Source of the DNA: Paraplanobispora siamensis
Lineage (GTDB): Bacteria; Actinomycetota; Actinomycetes; Streptosporangiales; Streptosporangiaceae
Assembly: GCF_016863175.1 (NCBI RefSeq)
Contig: NZ_BOOJ01000043.1
Location: 38,930 to 102,929 of the forward strand
Reading direction: 5' to 3'
DNA: 64,000 nt
This document shows positions 34,139-41,997 of the stretch, piece by piece. The notes beneath the pieces were generated by a model. That model was given only the letters and a program-made list of their open reading frames with translations, made no database searches and was not told the origin of the DNA. A program made the position numbers and the translations under genes. Position 1 is the first letter of the stretch, and each line of letters starts with the position of its first letter.

Positions 34139-34480
34139 ATGCCGCTCACGAACCAGAAGGTGCTCGACCACGTCTTTCTCAAGGAGATGTACGACGACGG
34201 ATACTTCCCCGACCACGTCGTCGACAAGGGCAGGGCGATCCTGCTGAGGCTGTGCGAGCGGATCGAGGCCGAGCGGCCGGCGGACCTGGCGGCGCTGTAC
34301 GCGCTCACCAAGCCCGCCACGGAGGAGTTCAACGCCTTGGAGGAGGAGTTCGAGGCGGCCGGCAGCATGATCGACACCATCGGACGAGAGATCATCGGTG
34401 ATCACTTCTGGTTCGTGGCGCTGGCGTACGGCTTCACCGACGCGGACGGGGAGGAACTGATCGCCGCCCGCGAGTGGTGA
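34139..34480 (+). CDS. DUF5713-family protein
   Basis: 113 residues from the ATG at 34139, which has GGGAG seven nt upstream. The start LTNQKVLDHVFLKEMYDDGYFPDHVVDKGRAILLRLCERIE is characteristic of the DUF5713 family of small soluble proteins. The rest is acidic and helical (KPATEEFNALEEEFE) and ends with DADGEELIAAREW. No catalytic residues are recognised and no function is known. It lies between the Hip1-like hydrolase and the nitronate monooxygenase gene, 83 bp before the latter on the same strand. Confidence 0.7.
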   Translation: MPLTNQKVLDHVFLKEMYDDGYFPDHVVDKGRAILLRLCERIEAERPADLAALYALTKPATEEFNALEEEFEAAGSMIDTIGREIIGDHFWFVALAYGFTDADGEELIAAREW

Positions 34481-34563
34481 GGACGCTCTCACTCCCGTCC
34501 GGGTCCGGCACGCTGTCACCCCGATACAGGGGCCCGGGTGACCGTGCCCGCCGAGGGCGGAGG

Positions 34564-35538
34564 ATGATTGCGATCATGGCGTTGTCGACGGCGTTCACGA
34601 AGATGTTCAACGTACGGCACCCGATCGCCCTGGCGCCGATGGGCGGGTCGGCCGGCGGCGCGCTGACGGCGGCCGTCTCCCGCGGCGGCGGGCTCGGGCT
34701 GCTGGGCAGCGGCGACGGCGATCCCGACTGGCTGGCCCGTGAGGTGCCCATCGTCGTCGAGGGCACCGACAGGCCGTGGGGGATCGGCTTCCTGGCCTGG
34801 GCGGTCGACGTGGCCGTGGTCGAGCGGGCGCTGGAGTACAACCCCCGCGCGGTGATGCTCTCCTTCGGGGACCCCGGCCCGTTCGCCGAACGCGTCCGCC
34901 GGGCGGGTGCGGCGCTGATCGTCCAGGTCACCGACCTGGAGGAGGCCCGGCGCGCGGTGGACGCGGGCGCCGACGTCATCGTGGCGCAGGGGACCGAAGG
35001 CGGTGGGCACGGCGCCCGGCACGGACGTTCGACGCTGCCGTTCGTGCCGGTCGTGGTGGACCTCGTGGCGCCGGTGCCGGTGCTGGCGGCCGGTGGGATC
35101 GCCGACGGCCGCGGTGTGGCCGCCGCCCTGGCGCTGGGGGCCGCCGGGGCGCTCGTCGGCACCCGCTTCCAGGCCACGGCCGAGGCCCTGGTCGCCCCCT
35201 CGACCACCGAGGCGATCATCGAGGGACGCGGACAGGACACCGAGCGCAGCAGCGTGCTCGACATCGCCCGGGGATCCCGGTGGCCGTCGAAGTACACCGC
35301 CCGCACCCTCGGCCATCCCTACCTCGACCGGTGGCGGGGCCGGGAGACAGAGCTCGCCGCCGACCCCCGGGCCAGGAAGGACTACCGGGACGGCGTGGCG
35401 CAGGGCCGGATTCCCCCGCTCCCGGTATGGGCCGGCGAGGGCGTCGACCTCATCGACGACGCGCCCTCCGCGGCCGGGCTCGTCCACGCCCTCGCCGTAC
35501 AGGCCGAGGAGGCCCTGGCCCGCGCGAGCGGACGCTGA
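34564..35538 (+). CDS. Nitronate monooxygenase (NMO/2-nitropropane dioxygenase family)
   Basis: 324 residues from the ATG at 34564; the ATG at 34576 is an alternative with a better spaced GGAGG. The FMN-binding TIM barrel shows HPIALAPMGGSAGGALTAAVSRGGGLGLLG at the N-terminus in pieces, the catalytic-His region EGGGHGARHG near residue 145 and the phosphate-binding PVLAAGGIADGRGVAAALALGA. The usual reaction is oxidation of alkyl nitronates with oxygen, though related enzymes are FMN enoyl reductases. Single gene between a DUF5713 gene and an HTH gene. Confidence 0.87.
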   Translation: MIAIMALSTAFTKMFNVRHPIALAPMGGSAGGALTAAVSRGGGLGLLGSGDGDPDWLAREVPIVVEGTDRPWGIGFLAWAVDVAVVERALEYNPRAVMLSFGDPGPFAERVRRAGAALIVQVTDLEEARRAVDAGADVIVAQGTEGGGHGARHGRSTLPFVPVVVDLVAPVPVLAAGGIADGRGVAAALALGAAGALVGTRFQATAEALVAPSTTEAIIEGRGQDTERSSVLDIARGSRWPSKYTARTLGHPYLDRWRGRETELAADPRARKDYRDGVAQGRIPPLPVWAGEGVDLIDDAPSAAGLVHALAVQAEEALARASGR

Positions 35539-35562
35539 TCGATCTCCCTGCGCTCGCGATAA

Positions 35563-35580
35563 ACCGTCAGGGTATCCTGA
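35563..35580. promoter_or_regulatory. Palindrome overlapping the promoter of the HTH gene
   Basis: CGTCAGG-GTAT-CCTGACG is a perfect 7-bp inverted repeat. It ends 5 bp before the ATG at 35586 and contains the possible -10 element TATCCT (35571-35576). The start point would fall at or close to the ATG. Autoregulation by the HTH protein is inferred. Confidence 0.5.
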
Positions 35581-35585
35581 CGCTT

Positions 35586-36062
35586 ATGACGTTCGAGTCC
35601 CCTGACATCCCCGACCACAAGGGTTTCGCCGCTCCGGTGCTCCCCACCGGTGAGCCGGCCCCCTCCGCCGAAGCCTTCACCAGGACCTTCGTCGGCTACC
35701 AGGCCGCATGCTCCTGCGAGTGGACCGACCGGCGCCGGTTCCCGGCCACGCCGGAAGGGGCCAAAGAGGCGGAGTACCGGTGGTGGAGCCGGCACGCCGC
35801 CCCGCTGATGGCCGCCGCACCGCCCGGCGAGCTGGTGGCCAAGTCGAACCTCCTGTGCGAACGGATCGTCAAGCTCGCCGCCGAACGCCCTCTCGCCGCC
35901 CTCACTCTGCTGTCTCAGGTGGAGAGCTGGCAGCGCACCCTGCTCGACCAGGCCGTCACCAGGGCCCGCGAGGCCGGCGCCTCCTGGGCGCAGGTGGGCG
36001 AGGCGATGGGGATCTCCAAGCAGAGCGCCCACGAGCGGTTCAGGACGCATGCGAACTCATGA
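35586..36062 (+). CDS. Small protein with C-terminal HTH (sigma-70 region 4-like helix)
   Basis: 158 residues from the ATG at 35586. The N-terminus (SPDIPDHKGFAAPVLP, then CSCEWTDRRRFPATPEGAKEAEYRWWSRH) contains a pair of Cys separated by one Ser and looks like a small soluble domain. The C-terminus (about 115-155) is an HTH: RTLLDQAVTRAREAGASWAQVGEAMGISKQSAHERF, as seen in many actinobacterial regulators of unknown role. There is no ribosome binding site; the transcript may be leaderless. A palindrome lies just upstream of the start codon. The gene is convergent with the DHFR-like gene at 36168. Confidence 0.65.
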   Translation: MTFESPDIPDHKGFAAPVLPTGEPAPSAEAFTRTFVGYQAACSCEWTDRRRFPATPEGAKEAEYRWWSRHAAPLMAAAPPGELVAKSNLLCERIVKLAAERPLAALTLLSQVESWQRTLLDQAVTRAREAGASWAQVGEAMGISKQSAHERFRTHANS

Positions 36063-36167
36063 CTCAGGCGCCTGGTCCGACCGGATGGGTGAGTCCTGAA
36101 GCTGAGAGCGGGACGCCGAGGGGACTTCCGCGGTGCTCACGTCCAGCACTCCGAGGACACCGGCTGT

Positions 36168-36809
36168 TCAGCTCGGCTCGACGCCGCGGTCTTCGCGCTG
36201 CATGTCGCCGGTGGCGGGGGTCCCCTCGCCGAGGCCGTACCGCAGGAGCACGGCGCCCTTGGGTGAGGTGACGGGCGGCTCGAGGAGCACCAGGTTGGCG
36301 GGGGCCGCGCCGCCGTCGAACACCTTCTTGCCGACGCCGAGCGTGATGGGGAAGATCCACAGGTCGAGCCGGTCGAAGAGGCGCTCGCGCAGGAGGGTCT
36401 GCACCAGGTTGAGGCTCCCGATCACGTGGACGTGCTGGTGCTTGTCACGCAGCTCGCGTACGGCGCCCGCCAGGTCGGGCCCGAGCTGCATCGAGCCCGC
36501 CCAGCTCAGGTCCGGGTTGCCGCGCGAGGCGACGTACTTCGGGATGCCGTTGAACAGCGTGGCGATCCCGCCGTCGACGCCGTCGGCCTGGTTCGGCCAG
36601 TACGCGGCGAAGATGTCGTAGGTCCTGCGGCCCAGGAGCAGGGCGTCCATGCCCTCCATCCCGGCGCCGATGTGCCGGCCGACCGTCTCGTCGAACAGGG
36701 GCGCCTGCCACCCCCCGAACGGAAAGCCGTCGGGGTCCTCCTCGGGACCACCCGGCGCCTGACCGACGAGGTCGAGCGTCGCGAACAGATCGATGTGGAT
36801 CATGCCCAT
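36168..36809 (-). CDS. Dihydrofolate reductase-like (RibD C-terminal domain) protein
   Basis: 213 residues from the ATG at 36809, which has GGGAGG five nt upstream; the frame runs further left into a repeat-rich region without support. The RibD C-terminal/DHFR-like fold is indicated by the DLFATLDLVGQAPGG opening, LLLGRRTYDIFAAYWP (nucleotide region), VHVIGSLNLVQTLL and the DLWIFPITLGVGKKVFDGG strand-loop. Such proteins are NADPH-dependent reductases of folate- or pterin-like compounds, and many are orphans. It is separated from the upstream hydrolase gene by a strong hairpin. Confidence 0.82.
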   Translation of the reverse strand: MGMIHIDLFATLDLVGQAPGGPEEDPDGFPFGGWQAPLFDETVGRHIGAGMEGMDALLLGRRTYDIFAAYWPNQADGVDGGIATLFNGIPKYVASRGNPDLSWAGSMQLGPDLAGAVRELRDKHQHVHVIGSLNLVQTLLRERLFDRLDLWIFPITLGVGKKVFDGGAAPANLVLLEPPVTSPKGAVLLRYGLGEGTPATGDMQREDRGVEPS

Positions 36810-36941
36810 GGTGTCCTCCCCAGTGTGTCCCGGCCCGGACGCGGGCCGGCGTCCGGATGCGAACCCATCGAACGGTTGTTCGCCAACCCATGGAATGATC
36901 GTCGAAGACCGCGGCCCTGTCCACCCCGTCGGCCACGGAAG

Positions 36942-36988
36942 GCCCACTGTCGGAAAAGCCCACTGTCGGAAAAGCCCGCTGCGGGAAA
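36942..36988. repeat. Tandem 16-bp repeats leading into the hairpin
   Basis: GCCCACTGTCGGAAAA is present twice (36942-36957, 36958-36973), followed by a shorter variant GCCCGCTGCGGGAAA (36974-36988), which runs into the terminator hairpin. It looks like stepwise slippage of the hairpin's own flank. Confidence 0.55.
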
Positions 36989-37025
36989 GCCCGCGGCAGG
37001 GTTCGGGCCTTCCCGCGGGCTTTCC
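36984..37025 (-). terminator. Terminator of the second Hip1-like gene, 13-bp stem
   Basis: GGAAAGCCCGCGG (36984-36996) pairs perfectly with CCGCGGGCTTTCC (37013-37025) around a 16-nt loop, 15 bp beyond the stop of the leftward gene at 37041. The same GGAAAGCCCG core is used in the terminator at 40315-40355. Confidence 0.75.
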
Positions 37026-37040
37026 GCTTCCGGCACGGCC

Positions 37041-38765
37041 CTACAGCGGTCCCGTAGAAGGTATGTACGGCGAGGTCGTGGAGCGGGCGACGGCGTCGGC
37101 CGGTGAGGGGGCCGGGCAGAAGCGGTCCCGCGCGGGCAGCGTCCCGGTGGCGAGGAAGGAGCTCATGGCCTCGTCGGCGCAGCTGCCCAGCCCGACGACG
37201 CCGTGGCCGCCCTGGTCAACCGTGATCATGACGGCCCGCCGTCCGAGCGCGGCGCGCAGGCCGCGTGCGCTCACCAGGGACGTGGAGGGGTCGCGGGTGT
37301 TCTGCAGGATCAGCACGTTGCGCGGTCCGTGACCGGTGACCTTCACCGGCGGCTCCACCGGCCGGGTGGGCCACGCCGCGCACGGCCAGAGATTCGACGG
37401 CATGCCCGCCGTCGCCGGCCACGCCCGCCGGTCGGCCGCGACCTGCCTGGCGTACACCGCCACGCCGCGCGGCCAGGCGACGTCATCGCAGAGCACCGCG
37501 TAGAGCGCGGCGGTGCGGTTGTCCGCCGGTACCTCCGATGTCCCGGTGCCACCGCCGTCACCGGTCCCACCGGCCCCACCGGCCCCACCGGCAGAGCCCA
37601 GCCGGTCCAGCCGGTCCAGCCGGTCCAGCCGCGCCAGGATGGCGTTGTCCACGGTGGCGCTGTCCACGGTGGCGCTGTCCACGGTGGCGCTGTCCACGGC
37701 GGATCCTGGGACGGTGGCCGCGAGCTCCTGCCACGTCTCGGCCACGAGGGGGAAGTAGCCGTCGAAGTAAAGCCCCGATCGGGTGATCTCGCGCAGTGCG
37801 TTGCCGTCGATCAGGGGGCCGTCCGGGATCGGCAGGGGCTGCCGGTCGAGGGCCGCGATCAGCCGGTCGAACGTGCGCCCGACCTCCTGCGGCGTCGTGC
37901 CGAGGTGGTAGACGGCGTCCCGCTCGGCTGCGAAGGCCAGGAAGTCGGGCAGGCGCACCGCGACCGCCTCGTTCCAGGTCCGCAACATGTCCCGCCACAC
38001 CAGGTTCGGATCGACGGCGCTGTCCAGCACGATCCGGTCGGCGCGTCCGGGGAACATCGAGATGTAGACGGCTCCCAGATAGGTGCCGTAGGAGAGGCCG
38101 AAGTAGGACAGCTCCGGCTCGCCGAGTGCGGCCCGGATGCGGTCCATGTCCCGGGCCGTGTTGGCCGTGGTGATGAACGGGAGCAGATCGCCGGAGTGCT
38201 CGGCGCATGCGGCCGCGGTGTCCCGGGCGAAGGCGATGTTGCGCTCGATGCCGCCGTCCGGCGCCGGGTAGGGCAGCCGCAGCGTGAAGTGCCTCACGAG
38301 ATCGAGGCCGCAGGTGACCGGGGTGCTGTGGCCGACCCCTCGCGGATCGAAGCCGATCAGGTCGTACTGATCCAGGACCTGGCGTGGCAGTACGACCGCC
38401 AGCCGGCTGGGCAGGTCCAGGCCGCCGTCACCCGGGCCGCCCGGGTTGGACAGCAGGATCCCGCGACGCGACCCGGGTTGCGCCGTGCCGATCCGGGAGA
38501 TCGCGATCTCGATGCTCCGCCCGCGCGGGGCGCGGTAGTCCAGCGGCACCCGCAAAGTCGCGCACTGCTGGCGAGGGTCGCGCGGGATGCCGGATTCCCC
38601 CGGCGGGCACTCGCCCCAGACCGGAGCCGCCCTCCCGGCTCCGGTCGCCGCCGGCTCCGGCGTGCCGGTCCGGGCCCCGGCCGGCGTGGGCGCGCCCGCC
38701 GTCATGGCGGCCACCGTCACCGCGGCGAGCAGCAAGGTCAGACCTGATCGCAGACTTGATCGCAC
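37041..38765 (-). CDS. Secreted alpha/beta hydrolase, Hip1/CaeA-like, with repeat-expanded lid
   Basis: 574 residues from the GTG at 38765, which has AAGGGG five nt upstream. Signal peptide at 1-32 (LTLLLAAVTVAAMTAGAP core). The family features are SNPGGPGDGG (oxyanion), Ser in FGLSYGTYLGAVY (about residue 200), Asp in NTRDPSTSL and His in DQGGHGVVG. The lid region carries short tandem repeats: SATVD three times, LDR-type RLDRLDRLDRL and a Gly/Ala/Thr run, encoded by minisatellites at 37561-37700. They are likely flexible and species-specific. The paralogue at 32491-34017 lacks them. Like that protein it should act on extracellular peptides. Confidence 0.9.
   Translation of the reverse strand: MRSSLRSGLTLLLAAVTVAAMTAGAPTPAGARTGTPEPAATGAGRAAPVWGECPPGESGIPRDPRQQCATLRVPLDYRAPRGRSIEIAISRIGTAQPGSRRGILLSNPGGPGDGGLDLPSRLAVVLPRQVLDQYDLIGFDPRGVGHSTPVTCGLDLVRHFTLRLPYPAPDGGIERNIAFARDTAAACAEHSGDLLPFITTANTARDMDRIRAALGEPELSYFGLSYGTYLGAVYISMFPGRADRIVLDSAVDPNLVWRDMLRTWNEAVAVRLPDFLAFAAERDAVYHLGTTPQEVGRTFDRLIAALDRQPLPIPDGPLIDGNALREITRSGLYFDGYFPLVAETWQELAATVPGSAVDSATVDSATVDSATVDNAILARLDRLDRLDRLGSAGGAGGAGGTGDGGGTGTSEVPADNRTAALYAVLCDDVAWPRGVAVYARQVAADRRAWPATAGMPSNLWPCAAWPTRPVEPPVKVTGHGPRNVLILQNTRDPSTSLVSARGLRAALGRRAVMITVDQGGHGVVGLGSCADEAMSSFLATGTLPARDRFCPAPSPADAVARSTTSPYIPSTGPL
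37561..37700. repeat. Three adjacent minisatellites inside the hydrolase gene
   Basis: A 9-bp CCGGCCCCA-type repeat covers 37561-37591, a 9-bp GCCGGTCCA repeat has three perfect copies at 37601-37627, and the 15-bp TGTCCACGGTGGCGC repeat has three perfect copies at 37646-37690 plus a partial one. All periods are multiples of three, so length changes keep the reading frame. Confidence 0.85.
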
Positions 38766-39013
38766 CGCTACCCCTTTTCGAAAGGAACAGATGCTTTCCC
38801 GACGACTGTGAAATCGGCGCTGCCGGGTACGCGGGATCCTTCGCCTGATCACGCAGAGAGACGAAGGCCGTGGTCCGCGGTGGGAGTCGAGCGGGGGGAC
38901 GTCGCCCGTGATCGGACCGCTCCCGGCAGGCCGCGGGGCTTGATCGACGAAGGAACGGCCGGAGGTGTCAGCGGGCCGGTGCCCGGTGGCGATCCGTGGG
39001 CCATGACGCCCCC

Positions 39014-39061
39014 TTTGTCGCAAGCTTTGTATCATCATGGTGCGTCATACCTTGCGACAAA
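39014..39061. promoter_or_regulatory. Perfect 11-bp inverted repeat, possible operator pair
   Basis: TTTGTCGCAAG (39014-39024) and CTTGCGACAAA (39051-39061) are perfect inverted copies with 26 bp between. Each half is itself near-palindromic (TTGTCGCAA and TTGCGACAA), so two dimer sites about 37 bp apart are possible as well as one hairpin. The stretch between them is AT-rich (TTTGTATCATCATGG) and could be a promoter for the leftward hydrolase gene. Confidence 0.5.
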
Positions 39062-39097
39062 GTCAACACTCCGCAGGCAGGTCCCGGCTCGGTGGAA

Positions 39098-39123
39098 CAG
39101 GCGTCGTAGTAGAGCTCGAACTC
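39098..39123. repeat. 26-bp copy of the glnA 3' end
   Basis: These 26 bases match 40399-40424, the last codons of glnA, at 24 positions and in the same orientation. Read leftwards they encode EFELYYDA where glnA ends [12 protein letters not shown]; the stop is lost in this copy. The two copies flank the WD40 gene, 1301 bp apart. It may be a relic of an insertion or duplication at the glnA 3' end. Confidence 0.6.
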
Positions 39124-39226
39124 TCTTCGGCTCTTTGCCGGCCTGCGTCTACGGCCGGCTGAAGCCGGTACGTCATCGGCCGCGGACCGTCGATGATGAC
39201 ATCCGCATCCAAGTGGATCACAAGCG

Positions 39227-40291
39227 ATGTCCCCTATATCCAGGGACGTGACTGAACTCCACCCACGGCAACGCCGATCTGTGTCCCGCCGCACGCTGCT
39301 CCTGGGCGGGCTCGGGGCCTTGGCCGCGGTCGGCGTGCCGACCGCGATCGCCGTCCTGCCCGGCTCCGCCTCCGATCCGGTACCCGAGTCCGTCGTGCTC
39401 GCCGACGACCTCGGCAGCGTCCGCTCGATGGCTTTCAGTCCGAATGGCGAACTCCTCGCCGCCGGTGGCGACGGCACGGTCTGGTTGTGGGACGTGGCCG
39501 CCCGAAAAACCGTCGCCACCCTCACCGATCACACCAGCATCGTCTACGCGGTGGCCTTCAGCCCGGACGGCAAACTCCTCGCCACCGGCAGCGGCAGCGG
39601 TGATGACACGGTGCGGTTGTGGGACGTGGCCACCCGCAAGACCATTGCCACCCTCACCGGCCGCCCCAGCGCCGTCTACTCGCTGGCCTTCAGTCCGGAC
39701 GGCAGAACCCTCGCCACCGGCGGCAGTGAGACGGTGCGGTTGTGGGACGTGGCCAGCCGCAAAACCGTCACCACCCTCACCGAGAACATCGATTGGGCCC
39801 TCTCGCTGGACTTCACCCCCAGCGGCAGAACCCTCGCCACCAGCAGTCGTGAAAAGGTGATGTTGTGGGACGTGACCGACCGCGAAGCCGTTGCCGCCCT
39901 CACCACCATCACCGGCCACATCGCCTACAGCGGTCATATCCGCGAGGTGGCCTTCAGTCCGGACGGCACGATCCTCGCCACCGGCGGCGACGATCGCACG
40001 GTGGTGTTGCATGACGTGACCGGCCGCGGAGGCTCGACCACCCTCACCAACGACACCGGCGCCATCAGCGCGCTGGCCTTCAGCCCGGACGGCGGAACCC
40101 TCCTCACCGGCAGCCTCGACGACACGGTGCGACTGTGGGACGTGGCCGGCGGCGAAACGGTGGCCATCCTCACCGGCCACACCGGCAGTGTCTTCTCGGT
40201 GGCCTTCAGCCCGGACGGCAGAACCTTCGCCAGCGGTGGAGGGGATCACACTGTGCGGTTGTGGACGAGACCACTGAAGTCACATCGCTGA
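39227..40291 (+). CDS. Exported seven-bladed WD40 protein with Tat-like signal
   Basis: 354 residues. The N-terminus has SVSRRTLLLGGLGALAAVGVPT, close to a twin-arginine signal (S-R-R-x-L-L-L), so export by Tat is possible. The rest is exactly seven WD40 repeats from about residue 62 to 350, each with AFSPDG(R/K)xLATG and TVRLWDVA-type motifs, making one closed propeller. Blades 4 and 5 are the most diverged; blade 5 carries a short insertion. No other domain is present, so it should be a protein- or ligand-binding platform. The ATG at 39227 lacks a good binding site; the GTG at 39248 is an alternative. Neighbouring repeats are similar at the DNA level. It is convergent with glnA. Confidence 0.85.
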   Translation: MSPISRDVTELHPRQRRSVSRRTLLLGGLGALAAVGVPTAIAVLPGSASDPVPESVVLADDLGSVRSMAFSPNGELLAAGGDGTVWLWDVAARKTVATLTDHTSIVYAVAFSPDGKLLATGSGSGDDTVRLWDVATRKTIATLTGRPSAVYSLAFSPDGRTLATGGSETVRLWDVASRKTVTTLTENIDWALSLDFTPSGRTLATSSREKVMLWDVTDREAVAALTTITGHIAYSGHIREVAFSPDGTILATGGDDRTVVLHDVTGRGGSTTLTNDTGAISALAFSPDGGTLLTGSLDDTVRLWDVAGGETVAILTGHTGSVFSVAFSPDGRTFASGGGDHTVRLWTRPLKSHR

Positions 40292-40314
40292 GGCGTGGCG
40301 ATCGTCCGCAGAAC

Positions 40315-40355
40315 GGAAAGCCCGTGGCAAGGTGCGAGACCTTCCACGGGCTTCC
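40315..40355. terminator. Bidirectional terminator between WD40 gene and glnA
   Basis: A 17-pair stem with two single-base bulges (40315-40333 with 40339-40355) closes the loop GCGAG. It serves the convergent WD40 gene (ends 40291) and glnA (ends 40398). The core GGAAAGCCCG is shared with the hairpin at 36984-37025. Confidence 0.8.
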
Positions 40356-40397
40356 GATTCCACGACTTGCGGCACCACCTCACCGCGCGGTGACCGG

Positions 40398-41822
40398 TCA
40401 GACGTCGTAGTACAGCTCGAACTCGTGCGGGTGCGGGCGCAGGCGGATCGGGTCGACCTCGTTCTCGCGCTTGTAGGCGATCCAGGTCTCGATCAGGTCG
40501 GCGGTGAAGACGCCGCCCTCCAGCAGGTACTCGTGGTCGGCCTCCAGGGCGGCGAGCACCTCGGGCAGGGAGCCGGGGACCTGCGGGATGTTGCGGGCCT
40601 CCTCCGGGGGCAGCTCGTAGAGGTCCTTGTCGACCGGCTCGACCGGCTCGATCTTGTTGCGGATGCCGTCGATGCCGGCCATGAGCATGGCCGAGAAGGC
40701 GAAGTAGGGGTTGCAGGACGGGTCCGGCACGCGGAACTCGATGCGCTTGGCCTTGGGGTTGGAGCCCGTGATCGGGATGCGGATGCAGGCCGAGCGGTTG
40801 CGCTGGGAGTAGACCAGGTTGACCGGGGCCTCGTAGCCGGGGACCAGGCGGTGGTAGGAGTTGACCGTCGGGTTGGTGAAGGCCAGCAGCGACGGGGCGT
40901 GCTTGAGCAGGCCGCCGATGTAGTAGCGGGCGGTGTCGGACAGGCCCGCGTAGCCGACCTCGTCGTAGAACAGCGGCGAGCCGTCCTTCCACAGCGACTG
41001 GTGGCAGTGCATGCCGGAGCCGTTGTCACCGAAGATCGGCTTGGGCATGAAGGTGACCGTGTGGCCGTACTCCAGGGCCGTGCTCTTGATGATGTACTTG
41101 TACAGCATCAGGTTGTCGGCGGTCTTCAGCAGCGTGCCGAACTTGAAGTCGATCTCGGCCTGGCCGGCGGTGCCCACCTCGTGGTGCTGCATCTCGACCT
41201 CGATGCCCGCCTCGATGAGCCGGCGGACCATCTCCGAGCGCAGGTCGGTGAAGTGGTCCATCGGCGGGACGGGGAAGTAGCCGCCCTTGTAGCGCGGCTT
41301 GTAGCCGAGGTTGCCGCCCTCCTGGGCCTTGCCGGTGTTCCAGGCGCCCTCGATGGAGTCGATGTGGTAGTAGCTCTCGTGGGCGCTGGTCTGGAACCGT
41401 ACGTCGTCGAAGATGTAGAACTCGGCCTCGGGGCCGAAGTAGACGGTGTCGGCGATGCCGGTGCCCCGCAGGTACTCCTCGGCCTTGCGGGCCACGTTGC
41501 GGGGGTCGCGGGTGTAGGCCTCACCCGTCAGCGGGTCGTGCACGAAGAAGTTGAGGTTGAGCGTCTTGTGCTCGCGGAAGGGGTCCAGCACCGCCGTGGA
41601 CGGGTCGGGCAGCAGCAGCATGTCCGACTCGTGGATGGCCTGGAAGCCGCGGATCGAGGAGCCGTCGAACATCAGTCCGTCGGTGAAGACGCTCGCGCCG
41701 AAGTTCTCGGCGGGGAAGGTGAAGTGGTGCGTCGTGCCGGGCAGGTCGGTGAACCTGACATCGACGAACTGAACTCCTTCGTCCTTGATGAAATTCAGGA
41801 CGCCGTCGGCGGAGTTGAACAC
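40398..41822 (-). CDS. glnA: Glutamine synthetase type I (GlnA)
   Basis: 474 residues from the GTG at 41822 with GGGAGG five nt upstream. It makes glutamine from glutamate, ammonia and ATP as a cytosolic dodecamer. The family motifs are [17 protein letters not shown] (metal), [18 protein letters not shown] (ATP), NRSACIRIP and [17 protein letters not shown]. The adenylylation site is present as DLYELPPEE (Tyr402), the target of GlnE. A full GlnR operator lies at 41873-41910 and a stem-loop separates it from the upstream gene. It is the orthologue of the main nitrogen-assimilating enzyme of actinobacteria. Confidence 0.97.
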   Translation of the reverse strand: MFNSADGVLNFIKDEGVQFVDVRFTDLPGTTHHFTFPAENFGASVFTDGLMFDGSSIRGFQAIHESDMLLLPDPSTAVLDPFREHKTLNLNFFVHDPLTGEAYTRDPRNVARKAEEYLRGTGIADTVYFGPEAEFYIFDDVRFQTSAHESYYHIDSIEGAWNTGKAQEGGNLGYKPRYKGGYFPVPPMDHFTDLRSEMVRRLIEAGIEVEMQHHEVGTAGQAEIDFKFGTLLKTADNLMLYKYIIKSTALEYGHTVTFMPKPIFGDNGSGMHCHQSLWKDGSPLFYDEVGYAGLSDTARYYIGGLLKHAPSLLAFTNPTVNSYHRLVPGYEAPVNLVYSQRNRSACIRIPITGSNPKAKRIEFRVPDPSCNPYFAFSAMLMAGIDGIRNKIEPVEPVDKDLYELPPEEARNIPQVPGSLPEVLAALEADHEYLLEGGVFTADLIETWIAYKRENEVDPIRLRPHPHEFELYYDV

Positions 41823-41872
41823 GCGAACCTCCCAAGGGGCACGGGCTATCGGACCGAAAGTAGGCCTGTGCC

Positions 41873-41910
41873 GTTACCGCCCCGTGTCTCGTTTGTTTCA
41901 CTCGTGTTAA
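41873..41910 (-). promoter_or_regulatory. GlnR operator of glnA, four elements
   Basis: Read leftwards the sequence is TTAAC-N6-GAAAC-N6-GACAC-N6-GTAAC, which fits the actinobacterial GlnR box of two a-site/b-site pairs with 6-bp spacers throughout. It lies 51-88 bp upstream of the glnA start, just downstream of the hairpin at 41910-41938. A possible -10 (TACTTT) follows about 15 bp later. GlnR control of glnA is well known in Streptomyces and mycobacteria. Confidence 0.8.
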
Positions 41911-41938
41911 GGGGGAGCATCCCACGGTAGCTCCCCCT
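41910..41938 (-). terminator. Stem-loop between the upstream membrane-protein gene and glnA
   Basis: AGGGGGAGC (41910-41918) and GCTCCCCCT (41930-41938) form a perfect 9-bp stem with an 11-nt loop, 60 bp past the stop at 41998 in the leftward direction. Followed by TTAAC, which is the first GlnR element, so termination and activation sites touch. Confidence 0.65.
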
Positions 41939-41997
41939 AGCCGGGTGGGACGGGGGGAAACTCTTCTTTTGCCCGGGTTTCACGTTCCGGCCGGGCC

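Larger units (their letters stand above)
38766..39226. other. 461-bp gap between the hydrolase and WD40 genes
   Basis: The gap separates two divergent genes. It holds the hydrolase ribosome binding site next to 38765, an 11-bp inverted repeat at 39014-39061 and a 26-bp copy of the glnA 3' end at 39098-39123. The segment from 39130 to 39226 shows nothing recognisable beyond ordinary GC-rich sequence. Open frames here are extensions or shadows without binding sites. Confidence 0.5.

Noticed and set aside
38766..39038. 91-residue N-terminal extension of the second Hip1-like hydrolase
   Set aside because: The GTG at 38765 has a strong binding site directly followed by a signal peptide; an extension would bury the signal peptide inside the protein.
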